Below, in pieces: positions 45,872-57,458 of a stretch of 64,000 bases of DNA. Below the pieces are notes generated by a model that saw nothing but the letters and a program-made list of their open reading frames with translations, had not been told where the DNA came from and ran no database searches. This DNA comes from Cryptomeria japonica (Eukaryota > Streptophyta > Pinopsida > Cupressales > Cupressaceae), in the NCBI RefSeq assembly GCF_030272615.1, contig NC_081415.1:261080425-261144424 (forward strand). The letters are read 5' to 3'. The translations under genes were made by a program, and so were the position numbers. Within the stretch, counting starts at the first letter, position 1. Every line of letters starts with the position of its first letter.

Positions 45872-46010
45872 GGTTAAACTACAAGGTTTTTTCATTATTC
45901 GCTAAAGAGACTATCATAGAGGCAGATTTTATTTTTAAATCTATAGCAGATGGCCTTCCATTGCTTTGGTGAGAGCAGGACAAAAGTTCCCAAGGTCATC
46001 CTTCAGAAAG
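45872..46010 (+). repeat. Diverged duplicate of the RNase H tail of LINE-C
   Basis: After the stop, the plus strand reads ETIIEADFIFKSIADGLPLLW followed after a stop by EQDKSSQ, which parallels REANTEANALSKSVAEGISFHW and DQDDNH at 45784-45868. At DNA level AAATCTRTAGCAGAWGGC is shared. The spacing is about 135 bp. Confidence 0.6.
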
Positions 46011-46139
46011 TTAATCTAATTTGCCCAACAGTGGTTTCTTGTTTTCATTCCTCAGGCATTAACTATTACTCCAAAGTTTGGTGAAAAGGATACTTATTTG
46101 AATTCAAACTTTTCCACCACCTTTAAGAATTGAAACTGC

Positions 46140-47240
46140 CACGTCATCTATGATGTCACCTAATTTTGGCCTTTCTATCAGCAAATTTTGCCACTCTCAT
46201 CCTGAAAAGACAGCTTACGGTTCACCCTCATTCCAAGTACGAGGCATGCGTTGTCCATTGGATAGAGCTTAATCCTTTAGCCGGGAGATTAGGTATGATT
46301 TTAGACAGATATCCTTCACCACCTTTGCAGGTGAATTCATTGCAAGGCATTTCTCATCAATACATGTCGAAGACAATGCCTTCCATCTTTTATTCAGCTT
46401 CCTCTGTAAGATTATCAACTAGTTTATCTCTACAATGACATACATAGAAGATCAAGCTGCTATAGATTCTTGGAGCAATGTCTACTGAGGAGTCATTTGG
46501 ATTTATTATGAGTGTCTACCCTAGACCAATCTCATATTTTGGTGTGGACACTCCCATCTCTCTCTCGGCCTCCACCCATCAAGTCTCTTTCAGGAAAATC
46601 ATGGACCTAAGGTTGAAGAGGCTCCTCCTATTAACTGAGCCAACGATCATCCTAGCCGTTAAGCTCATTCTTGGTAGTGGGCATATTAGCAGGGAAGAAT
46701 ACCCCTGAGACAACACCATCATCTCATCTCGGTTTGTCGCCTTCCTCATGGATCTAAATCTTGAGAAACAAGTAATCTGGACCCTTACCAAAAGACTATT
46801 TCCTGATGACATCTTGCTCGAATTGCAAGAGGTCCTCAAGAAGGTGCAACATGACTCTGGGGCTCCTCGGTCGAGTGAGAGAATTCTTTTCAATGTCCGA
46901 GGAGAGTTGATCAAATTCTACCCATTTCTGCTTGACCTAACCGGTAAGGACCTCCAAAAGCACAAAACCTTTGCAGGGATGGGCCTCAAATTCCTAAAAT
47001 GGCGGTTTTGGGGGATAATCTAGAAAATTTGGGTAGGGAAGAAGAATTTTTAGACTTAATGGTGTCCTTATTCCTAAAATAGAAGCAGAGGACCCCCAAG
47101 CAGAATAGAGCAGGTGAGGTGGTAGCAAAGGTTTTGGTTGTTCTTCTGGCCATGGAAGGGGTCATCCTCCATGTAGAGGTCCTAGAAGAGGTTGAGCTCT
47201 AATGCCTCCATCTATGCCAGAAGAGGAGACTTAATCAAGT
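46140..47240 (+). pseudogene. Degenerate unknown reading frames
   Basis: Plus-strand segments 46166-46438, 46478-46708 and 46748-47023 are protein-like: SFGFIMSVYPRPISYFGVDT, RLKRLLLLTEPTIILAVKLI, MDLNLEKQVIWTLTKRLFPD, GKDLQKHKTFAGMGLKFLKW. A second frame (for example FTTFAGEFIARHFSS-like text near 46310) also looks coherent, so frameshifts are likely. I do not recognise a domain. It may be a decayed gag-like or cellular gene fragment; it could also be chance. Confidence 0.3.
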
Positions 47241-48842
47241 AGGTGTTAAAAGTTTTTATTTTAACAGAGAAATTGAAGAAACCTATCTTATTAAGAAATT
47301 AAAGACATTATCTTATTAATAGGCATATAAAAGGTATATAAAGGGATTACAATCAGTTTGTATGTGAGTGGGTGGTGTATGGGAAAAAAATATTGATAAA
47401 ATATAAGTATTGCACCCAATTTAAAAGGGAAAGAGGATGTGCTGGTAATTTTAGATATAAAGAAAAGATTATAAGGAGACCTGTTCTAGATTTCAATGGA
47501 TTATGACAGAAACTATATATTAAAATTGAAGCAAATCAATTTATATTTGTGTATACAATGATTAGGCCTTTTTGTTTGAGTTACATCAAATTCAAGATAG
47601 AAATAAAAGGCTGCAAGTAAGAAGATTTAAGGGATCGGGGTAGATTTTTTATCAGATTTGTAGCATATGTATAAAGACATATTTTTATTAGACCTGCAAC
47701 ATACTTGAAGGCATAGTCGAGTGAAAATAAATCAGTTTGACAAATAAGTAAAAGAGAGGTTGGTGCCTCTAGTGAGTTTGTGCTCACAAAGTGAATGAGG
47801 GGTTGGTGCCTCTATCAATTATAATCATTCTATATATACTTCATATATAATATTATATTAAGAACTTTTTGTATTAGCTGTGTATATTTGTGTTATATAG
47901 TTTTATGTTGTTGAAATGGGATTTGAAGAAGAGTGTGTTGTATTGATTCACCCCCCCTCTCAATATAAATATGCGACCAACACTAACCAATAGTCACGTT
48001 GGTTCATGTAGTGGACTAGCTAAACCCCTTTATAATCTAGCAAAATCCTAGATCTTGCCAATCCAACTCCCAGTCTCACTAGTTTACACAACAGTCTCAC
48101 TAGTCTTTACTTATCTCGCTAATACTTTCATCTAGTGTATGGTAGGATCATCACTCATGCCAAACCTAGGGTGATTCTGTCAATCTATTGTATTGTTTGC
48201 ATTTTTTTTTAAAGGTTTAGTATTCTTTTGTCCAATCTTGATGTTGTTTTGATTTCATGTGTTTAAGTGTTTAAACATGTTTTTATCATTCCTTTGAACT
48301 CACATTTCACTACACACAAAAATATCTTCATGTATGTTATTTAATTTTTTATTTTCATGAATTGTCTTTTTTTTTCCTTCACATTCTTGGGTTCATGCTC
48401 CTTGCATGTTTAAGTTTTTAGTTATTTCCTTGGTAGGATATTGAATTCTATATCAATCCAATATAATTGATTTAGACAATGAAAATAAAGATGAATTATT
48501 ATCAAACTTAAAAAAATGAATTAAGACATTACAATAATCATTCAAATTCTTCAAAATACAAAAAATAGTGATTTATGCTATAAATTTAATTTAAAACATA
48601 CAATTTCATTTTTTGAGACAAAAATAATCATTCAAATTCTTTGAAATATGAAAATAACTATTTATACTCTATATTCAATTTATAATAAGTAAATTCAATC
48701 TTTTACATCAATACAAGAAGTGGGATAAACTAATCAAACAATGATTATAGTTCCTCAAAACTAAAAAAACTTATGCTTGTACACCAAAGAATAAGTAGTT
48801 TTTAAGAAAAGGGTAAAAAAGAAATGTCAAATTTTGATTGAA
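47241..48842. other. AT-rich region, possible eroded LTR remnant
   Basis: Near 47945 the sequence GATTCACCCCCCCTCTCAAT resembles the end of plant copia (Sirevirus-like) 5' LTRs, and GGTTGGTGCCTCTA occurs twice (about 47758 and 47801). No primer-binding site or gag follows, so this is a weak suggestion. The rest is AT-rich with no gene. Confidence 0.3.
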
Positions 48843-48859
48843 TACACACACACACACAC
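48843..48859. repeat. (CA)n microsatellite
   Basis: Eight CA units directly before the left target duplication of solo LTR #2. Confidence 0.9.
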
Positions 48860-48881
48860 CACATAACACAAAGGGAAATAT

Positions 48882-51800
48882 TGTAATGCCTACCAAAATA
48901 CCCTAGAGAAATAATCTAAATCCCACTAGCAAAAGGAGATAATTTATTTTTTAAAATTAATCCTCGCTACCACACTAACACTAACATCTAGAATGCAACA
49001 TTACTACTATTGTTCATCAATGCATTACTAATTGTATGCATGATCGCATAAATCAACATGAACATAACCAAGTATCATATTATGTGAGCGGAACATCTAT
49101 TTAATCGTTAGCATAATAAAACCATATAATGTATCTCCATTCCCTAAGGTATCTCAACATCACTACTTGACATTAAACTAACACATCACATATCCATCTA
49201 GAACACCATATACTATCTTCCAACTAAACATTCACTTCCCATGCAACTATGATAAAACATAATCACATATGCAGAACTCTATCCCCTTTTATACTCTTTA
49301 GGTTCATTTTAAAGTACCAATCGAATGTTCCTAATACTCGTCTTTTCTCATTTGAACACTTAACACATCATGAAACTAAATGCATTTACCCTTCTTTTAC
49401 TAATGGTATTTGATTATTTCTTTAAGCACATCTCATCAAGAATTCTATCCAAATACATATGCAAGATCATAACAACAAGTACTTATCTACATCCAAATAG
49501 GATTCCAATCTACTAAACAGATCAAGGGTCATGTGATACTACAAGAATAGTTACAATCTAATAAATTTCAATCCCCTAATTTCAACATAGGAATTCATTC
49601 TCAATATGATAAATATATCTATATCATGAACCACATACCGATACATCATCTTATTACAATAGGGATGCGTCTATTTTGGCTCCAAAATGACAGTACAGAT
49701 TGACTAACATGCGTGTTAGTCGCGCATTTTACACCATCGATTTTGCAATAAACGGTTGCGATTGACTAACAAGTTGTTATCATGTTGTATGAAAGGTCCG
49801 TTTTGGAGCCAAAATAGCCACGACCTTATAATAGAACAGTTCATCTACATCAAGTTCAATTACATAAGAGCACGTGAAGAAATCATAGTCTTTTTAGCTA
49901 CATAGGATCCTAATGCTTAATAATTCAAATTACATAGATATATATTCATATTCCTCATCTACGAGAGATCATAATATGGTGACATCTCTAACACATGGAA
50001 ATAAACACCATAGGATAACCGCATATTGAAGAGTAATATATTCCATAGAAATCCACAACTACTCATTTGTTTCCATATTCCAAGTTAAATAATATTGAAG
50101 ATTAACATCTTTCAAATCAAGTCATACATGTTTGATAACATATTCAATTCCTTTCATAGGATATACACAAGACATTGCATGCATAACTCTCAATCATTTA
50201 ATTCCTTTCTAATCAAAGTAACATATACAATAGAAATATGATTACAACCATCTCACTCAATACATCTCATTCTAAATTCAGTCTACTAAAAGTTCTATTA
50301 TAAACATTCTCAATATATAGAATACATAATCTTCTCTACAATTGCATCCTTCATTTCACATGATATCAATTTAAGTTACTTAGAATATGCTCCAAGATCC
50401 ATTCACATGATGAGATAATATAAATCTATGTCCAAGCACACTAACATCCAAGGAAGAATATCCCAATGGCAGAAGGCATCAACCACCTAACCATGTGGAA
50501 CCAAATAGGAACCATCCCCCATGCTAGGAGATGACATAAGGTTCCAACTTACACTCAAGACCTAAGCTGACCCCTATCAACCATAGGATACAACATGACA
50601 CAACAAGACTCCAACATAAGAATACAACATCAAAATACATCACATGGCTAAGTCAAGCAATCAACCTCCAGAGGCACAATCAATCAACAAGTACATATGG
50701 ATAATAGACACATGTGGGGTTGAGTGTCATCATATGCCAACCTCTTGTGGAATTCGTCTCCACCTTGGAATCACTCAAGGGAGATCGGGTATACTGCTCC
50801 AATGGTCTTCCCAATCTAGGATCACAAAACCACCTCCCTGGGTCCATCCAATGGGGCATACAACATCGTATTCTTTATCTTGATTAGGTGAATTCCTAAA
50901 TACCCAACCCACTAATCAATTATTATTAATGTTATCACTTGCAATTAAACCATAAACTCTTCATGTGGTTCCATAGGTCCAGACCCCCTTCCTTGAGATC
51001 TAGTGCTCATAACCTAGGTCCAACGCATGCAAGATCCCACTCTCCCAAAAATGGACCAAGGCCATAGGGTAGAAACATAACAAGATACATCTTACAACAA
51101 CATGAAACACAACATGGAAAGCATCCAAAATTCCATCACAAAATTGATACAAAGTTGAGTCATAAAGAATGGCCATAAACATACCAACAAATGCCATATA
51201 ATCAAAGAATCATGCCATAAGATCAAAGAATCATAATGCAATAATAAAGGGATCTTTGAGAGAGATATAAACACATAAATAGGGAAAAAATATGATTCCA
51301 ACACATAAAATAATTCTCCACAGCAAGGCACAACAAATCCTCTCGCTGGAGCTGCAATTAACCTTCCTCAACAACAAGGACACACTCAACTTGTTGGAGC
51401 AACATAATGATACTTCAATAGACAAGTGAAAACCACTTTTCAGAGCAAAAATGGATTGAAGCATATCACAAATGAATAACATAGTGCCCAAAAATAATAA
51501 AAAGTAACAAGACATAGCCTTTGGAGTAAAAATCCATCAAAACCAACAAAATCCATAAACTGAAAATAGTTCAGCGCATCTAAAATGCAGATTAGCACAT
51601 TAGGGGTGTTGAATGGAGCGTACGCCCCAAAAATTAGTACATCCACCCCAAACTTTAGTGCATTCAAGGCAAACATTAGCGCATATGGGTTAGAAAGCCA
51701 AAATGAAAGGTTTAAGAAGTCTGCAATTGTTAGGTGTGCCCAAACTCGGGCAAGGGCTCAATCAAGGTCTGAGATTTTCCCAGAAGACATGAGAAAACCA

Positions 51801-53740
51801 TCATAAAGGTAAAATAAGGTTTACATAAGATCCATAAGTCCAAACATCTAAGAAAACTGACTTCAACAAGCAAGAACTTGCACAAGGAGATCACAGACAA
51901 AACAAATCCTGATCAAATCAATCCAAAAGGATAATGAACACTTAAAAGGTCCTGTTCCAAAATAATAGGGGAAAACAAAGCCTCAACATGACATAAGAAA
52001 TGCTACAAGCATCACACAAGAAAATAGAACAAATATCATGCAATAACCATTTCCATTCCCGACAATGCACAAATGAAATCATATATTGCAAACATGAATA
52101 TAACCGCCATGAAATTTCCTTTCAATAAACTAATTTTTATGCAATTAATCTTTCCCAAAACCCCAAACAATCTTTTATAGACAATCTTTCCCAGAAGCGA
52201 AAACTGAGAATAAGGCAATCAGATCCAACCTAGAAAAAGAAGCAATGGAGATGAAATATGAGGATGAAAGCTCCAAATCCAGCAAGCTCCAAGTGTAAAT
52301 CAAAACCAAGTCAAAATCCAAATCCTTCAAGAAAATCTGAAAATTTCTCCCAAAAGCCAACCTCTCGTGAATGCACAAGAAGCTAAATTTATTCAAAAAT
52401 TAAACTCAAAACCTTAATAAAAGCCAACCAATAAGATTGATTCTAAAAACAATATATTATACCAACCCTCACATAGTTCGAGAGAGATAATAAATAAATA
52501 TATCATCTACCTTCCACCATTCAACCAATTAGATGAAAGGGTAGGTAGTTTTATAATAATTCCAATTAACCAAAGAGGGGTAGAAAGACAAATAATTAAA
52601 TAATAGTTTACATACCCCATGATAAAATATTATTTACAAATAATAATATTTATTCTCCCAATGAATAATTAACCTCCACATAAATTAAATAAATAACCAT
52701 GGATAATAATATTTATCCATAAATAAAATACCAAAGCCTTGGTTAAATAATATTAATTAATTAAATGTCAATAATTAAATAAATGACCATAAATAAATAA
52801 TAACAATATAAAATCGAACAATTAACAATTAATATAACTCAATTAAAATATAATAAATAAAAGATAATTAACAATAAATAACAATAAACAATAAATAATA
52901 ATAAGCTCTTGATAAAAATAAATAAAATGTTAAAAAAATTAAATCAATTAAACAATAAATAAACGATAGATCAAATAAATCAATAAGTCAAATAATTATG
53001 AAATTTCAACAATAAACTAAATACTCATTTAAACACCAAATCATAAACTAAAGTAAAATAAGATAAACTTCAAAAACCAATAAATAAATAAATAATTAGA
53101 TAATATTAATATCTCAATCTAGCCACTTAATAAACTATGCAATAGAATCAACAACCATACTTACAAGACCATATAACTAGGATTGTAACAACCACAGTGC
53201 GCCACAAGACAATACTAACATGACTCAACTGACAAGGTGACAACTTAAGCCTAGAGTGTGTGAGGGAAACACATGCCATCTCCAACAACTTGCCATTGGG
53301 ATAAAGACACACTCAGACCTATGAGACCAGGTGGAGTCGATGTTTGGTACTTGCAAACCTGCATCAAAGACCAACACAACATATATGATACATATACGTA
53401 AACAAATAATTGATAGAGAATCATGACGACATATCTCTCTCACAATGAGTGATATGACATCGTCTCTACTCACGAAGACATTCACACAATATAACATCAA
53501 AACATCGCATAGAATCACGATCATGAAATAGAGTTAGTACCATCATAACATCATAAGTCATATAAATCTCCAAACATGATGAGTCATATCAAATAACATA
53601 GATCCACATAGAGTAACTAGCATTATCGATACCCTCTAAGATAGCAATAGAGTCACAAGTAACCATCTAAGCATCAACCATATGTCTAAATAAGTCTATC
53701 AATATATAAATCAAAATGCAAGCTTAGGAGGCGCACTACA
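48882..53740. mobile_element. Giant solo LTR #2 (4,859 bp)
   Basis: Starts TGTAATGCCTACC and ends GGCGCACTACA, with the 5-bp duplication AATAT at 48877-48881 and 53741-53745. The first 40 bases and the region 53270-53400 match LTR #1 in the same orientation (shared words: TGTAATGCC, then CCAGGTG/ACCTGCA with ATATATGATACATA-type sequence). No coding region, second LTR or priming site is present, so it is a solo LTR. A pronounced AT-rich stretch (52440-53110, AATAAATAA words) lies near its right end. It contains the foldback element at 49661-49826. Confidence 0.88.
49661..49826. mobile_element. Foldback/MITE-like insertion (~166 bp) in solo LTR #2
   Basis: A 17-bp perfect inverted repeat, CTATTTTGGCTCCAAAA at 49671-49687 and its complement at 49801-49817, extends imperfectly outward (GGGATGCGT against GGTCGTGG). 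The flanks TTACAATA (about 49653-49660) and TTATAATA (about 49826-49833) match at 7 of 8 bases and could be an 8-bp target duplication, as in hAT-type MITEs. Inside, GATTGACTAACA-like words occur twice. Confidence 0.65.
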
Positions 53741-53745
53741 AATAT

Positions 53746-54144
53746 CATTTTTTTTAAACAGAAAAGTGAATGAGAAATTAGTTTAAAAACATAAAAATGA
53801 TTGTGTGTGCTCACACATTCACACACACAAAGCTAAGGTGAATTCCAAAATTTAAACACATACATATACACTGCATAAATTGAATTTCAAAGTTTATTTA
53901 AATATACACCCATGACATGTCCTTGCTAAATTTTATTCAAGCAAAAATGCATATACACAAATTTGAATTTTGATGCTAAATACAAACACATAATACTAAA
54001 TATACTTGACACAAAGTATAACCACGAAAAAAAAAAAAACTAGTTCAAATATGCTAAGATACAAAAACACACATATAACAAATATCAAAATTATATACTA
54101 TCCAAAAGTGCACACATACAACGCATGGATATACTCATGCATAT
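53746..54144. repeat. CA-rich low-complexity DNA, left part
   Basis: Loose repetition of CACACAAAGTGAAT/CATACATATACAC words, interrupted by the retroposon at 54161 and continuing at 55841. Confidence 0.75.
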
Positions 54145-54160
54145 ACACAGATTGAATGTT

Positions 54161-55824
54161 TTTTTTATTAAGGAGCAAATAGGTTTTGAGGAGACTTGAA
54201 ACCCCTTACAATAAGTTTTGAAGGGACCTGCAATCCTCATATTTTGTACAAATCTGGAACCCAAAGAAAAAATCCGCAATATGATACAACATAGACAACC
54301 AACAACTCACCAACAACCTACCATCAAAATATAATCATTGAAGAACTAGTTGCAAACATAAGAAAGTCGAAGTCGATCTCCTGAAATCTCAAATAACCAT
54401 GACAATAGGAGTTTTCCAGGCTCCCTTAACCTTAGTAATGGATTTTGACAAGGCTCTCATAACCTTAAACTTGAGGATGAACATAACTGAGATAATGATA
54501 CCTTCCACTCTCTCCACCTCAATAAGAGAAAAAAGAGATATATCAACAAAAAGACAAATCTCAGTTCCCAAACAAATTGCTCTATCAACCATAACCATGT
54601 GTTTTATCAAGGCTCCCATAACCTTATCCTTGGGAATGAGCAACACTAAGAGCAAATTTCCAAATAAGATCTCCAACTCAATAGGAGATAAAGGAAAGAA
54701 GTCAACAACTAGGTCACCATCAGCTCCCTTACAACCAAAAGATAGGGCTCCATCAACCCCCTAGCAATATTTCCAGGCAAAACCAGTAGCATCTAACACC
54801 ACCTCAATAGGAGAGAGGTTAATTCCAGCCACATCCATCTCCCCCTCAATAGAAGATAGGACCACCTCTATAAGAAAGACCAGATTAACCCAAATATGTA
54901 AAAAGTGAGGAACAAAGGCCAAAGCCAAGGAAACCAAAAGAAAGGGGACAACAAAACCCCCATCAAAGGGATACCCAAGAGTCAAGAGAGATAAAAAAAG
55001 AAAACAAGACCGCTTCATCATAGAAATAAAAAACCAGAGAGATTCCATATGAACCCATAGAATAAAAACCTCTCTCAAAAGATCAAGAAAAAACAGAGCA
55101 CAAGAAAACATGAGAGATAAAGAAGCCACCATAGTTCCAACTCAAGGGAAGAGAAGAATCTGAGACCTCGAAAGAAGCCCTAAAAAAAACCAACCTGAAG
55201 CTCTCCGAGTCCGGGCATAAATAACTTCCACAAAAACCCACAGACAAGGGAACAACATGGCAATCGTTCCTCACCAAAAGAGGAAGGAATCCCAAAAAGA
55301 GTCCAAAAAAAGGACAAACACCACCAAGTCCAGGAATGCAAACACTGAAGAAACACCAAAAGTCGTCTGCATAGCAGAAACAAAGCTTGGCTTGATTGGC
55401 AGATATCACTGACACCCACAAAGAAGAAAACCAAACTGTGTCAAACGCAAAGGAAACCGTCCTTTGCAATCAAACTGCTCCCATCATTCCTACTACAGAC
55501 ACCTCTCACCCCCAAACGAGTCTACATGTTGCTTCCACCAAACATTTTTCTAAAAACAGTGAAACCCATATCAAATCTTCAATCCTGATCAGGTGCAGAC
55601 ATCCTCAAATAGGCAAACCACAAAGAGGGAGTGAGGAAAGCAATCTACAAACCAAAGGCCACAACCACCACTAGGAACAAGCAAGAGGAAGCCTCTTTCT
55701 CCGCATCACCATCTTCTGCATCCCCATCACCGTCTTCTACATCTTCACCTAGATCTCCATCTCCTCCTTCGCTTCCTCCCAAAACCCTTGCTCCTGCTTC
55801 CTTCATTTCAAAAACTTAGGTATT
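54161..55824 (-). mobile_element. Poly(A) retroposon of unknown family (1,664 bp)
   Basis: The direct repeats ACACAGATTGAATGTT (54145-54160) and ACACAAATTGAATGTT (55825-55840), 15 of 16 identical, flank a unit whose minus-strand 3' end is CTTAATAAAAAA. This is the signature of target-primed retrotransposition. On the minus strand it starts CCTAAGTTTTTGAAATG, has a G/A-rich 5' part (55815-55680, encoding acidic MKEAGARVLGGSEGGDGDLG), then a T-rich body with two short open frames (55132-54761 and 54676-54389), and the end sequence CCTATTTGCTCCTTAATA. It has no RT, endonuclease or RNase H. Internal similarity is seen: TATTGAGGTGG/TATTGAGTTGG words recur and a GTTATGGGAGCCTTG motif repeats. It could be a non-autonomous element using LINE machinery or a retrocopy of a long non-coding or unknown mRNA. 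Confidence 0.75.
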
Positions 55825-55840
55825 ACACAAATTGAATGTT

Positions 55841-57458
55841 GATGTTAAATACACACACATAATGCTAAATATACTTCATAGAAAGTATACCACATACAAA
55901 ATAAACATTAGTTCAAACAAGTTGGTAAGATACAAAAACACATGCATATAAAAAATACTATATTTATATAAGTATCCAAAAGCGCAAACATAAAACACAT
56001 GGATTCTATTCAAGCATAACAAAGTGAAAACAAATACATCACTCAAAGTGAATGTACTATTTAGATTAAACATAAACCACACTTAAGTTAACATTCAAAC
56101 ATACACATGTACAAACACAATAAATACAATCACACATGCATGTACCAAAATAAAGTGAACATCATTGAAGTTTGTTCATACATACAAGTGTAAATTAAAG
56201 TTTGTCCATATACTCCACAAAATACGATATAAATAATGGATTCTATTTAGACATAACAAAGTTAAAACAAATACATCACTCAAAGTGAATGTCATATTTA
56301 GATTAAACACAAACTACACTTAAGTTAACATTCAAGCATACACATGTACACACACAATGAATACAATCACACATGCATGTACCAAAATAAAGTGAACATC
56401 ATTGAAGTTTGTCCATACATACATTTCATACAAAGTGTAAATTAAAGATTGTTCATACACTACACAAAATACGATAGAAAAAAAAGGATGTCAAAGTTCT
56501 TTCCAACATTCACACACTAGAATAAATGCCGGAGTTAGTTCAAATAAATGCCAAATACCAGAATCAACTTTCAAACAAACACACACATACAAAAAAAAAG
56601 TGAATTTCAAACAGAGTTCACACAAAGTACAACCATACACAAAGTGAGTATACTAAAGTTATAAAACAAAAAACATGTTAAAGTCCAAACATGATGCACA
56701 TTGAGTTTATTAGAATATGACAAAGTTGAAAGGCACACCACACAAAGTGAATGCCAAATTTAGTTCAAATACACACACAACACAAATTGAATATCAAAAT
56801 TAACTTTCAAACCCATACATATAAACATAACATATAAAGTTTGTTTAAATATGACAACATTAAAATACACTCCACAAAGTAAATGTCAAAGTTAACTCAA
56901 TGTAAATACCAAATTTCAAAAATAGATAAATTGAATGTCAAACACACACACAAATTTACATAAATGAATTTCAATGTTACAACACATTGACACAAACGAA
57001 AAAATAAACACATGCTAGAGTTTGACCACACATGAAATAAACATGCAATTTTTTAAAAACATATGGAGTTTGTTCAAACGTATAAAATTTGAACATATTT
57101 CACAAAAAAATTACTTGAACCACACAAACTAAAATTAAGCTTAAACATGCGAAGGTACAAACACACACAAAGTGAATGCTAAAATTGAAAAATACTTCAT
57201 ACTAAAGTTCAAACATGCAACGTAATTGTTTGTCAAAGTTAGTAAAAGTTCAAACATACGCTAAAGTACAAACACACATAAAGTGATTACCAAAGTTAAA
57301 AGACATTTTACACAATGTTCATTTCACACATAACTTGTTCAAACACACTTTCACACCTATACAAAATAACTAGTAAAATTTTAACATACACAAAGCTAGT
57401 TCACTTCACACCTAGAGTTTGTTCAAACATACCAAAATATAATTACGCAAAAGTATTG
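55841..57458. repeat. CA-rich low-complexity DNA, right part
   Basis: Long array of imperfect CACAAAGTGAATG/TTCAAACATACAC/CAAAGTT words with no fixed period except the duplication at 56001-56474. Continuous with 53746-54160 once the retroposon is removed. Confidence 0.8.
56001..56474. repeat. 237-bp tandem duplication
   Basis: Copies begin GGATTCTATT at 56001 and 56238. Both contain AAATACATCACTCAAAGTGA, CACTTAAGTTAACATTCAA and CATGCATGTACCAAAATAAA. They differ at scattered positions and by small indels. Confidence 0.9.

Larger units (their letters stand above)
44180..46010 (+). mobile_element. LINE-C: strongly 5'-truncated plant L1-type retrotransposon
   Basis: Only the 3' third of ORF2 is present: end of the RT region (44180-44600), zf-RVT (44620-45058) and RNase H (about 45440-45869). 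The start in the middle of the RT-connection region is typical of LINE 5' truncation. No poly(A) or target duplication was seen at the right end. It has fewer lesions than LINE-A or LINE-B, so it seems younger. Confidence 0.85.

Noticed and set aside
47930-48050. A copia LTR end with primer-binding site near the CACCCCCCC run
   Set aside because: No TGGTATCA-type site follows and no paired LTR was found; kept only as a weak remark.
54389-55469. Hydrophobic minus-strand frames that look like membrane proteins
   Set aside because: The T-rich body of the retroposon yields Phe/Leu/Val codons by composition; frames are short and have repeated motifs but no recognised transporter or receptor pattern.
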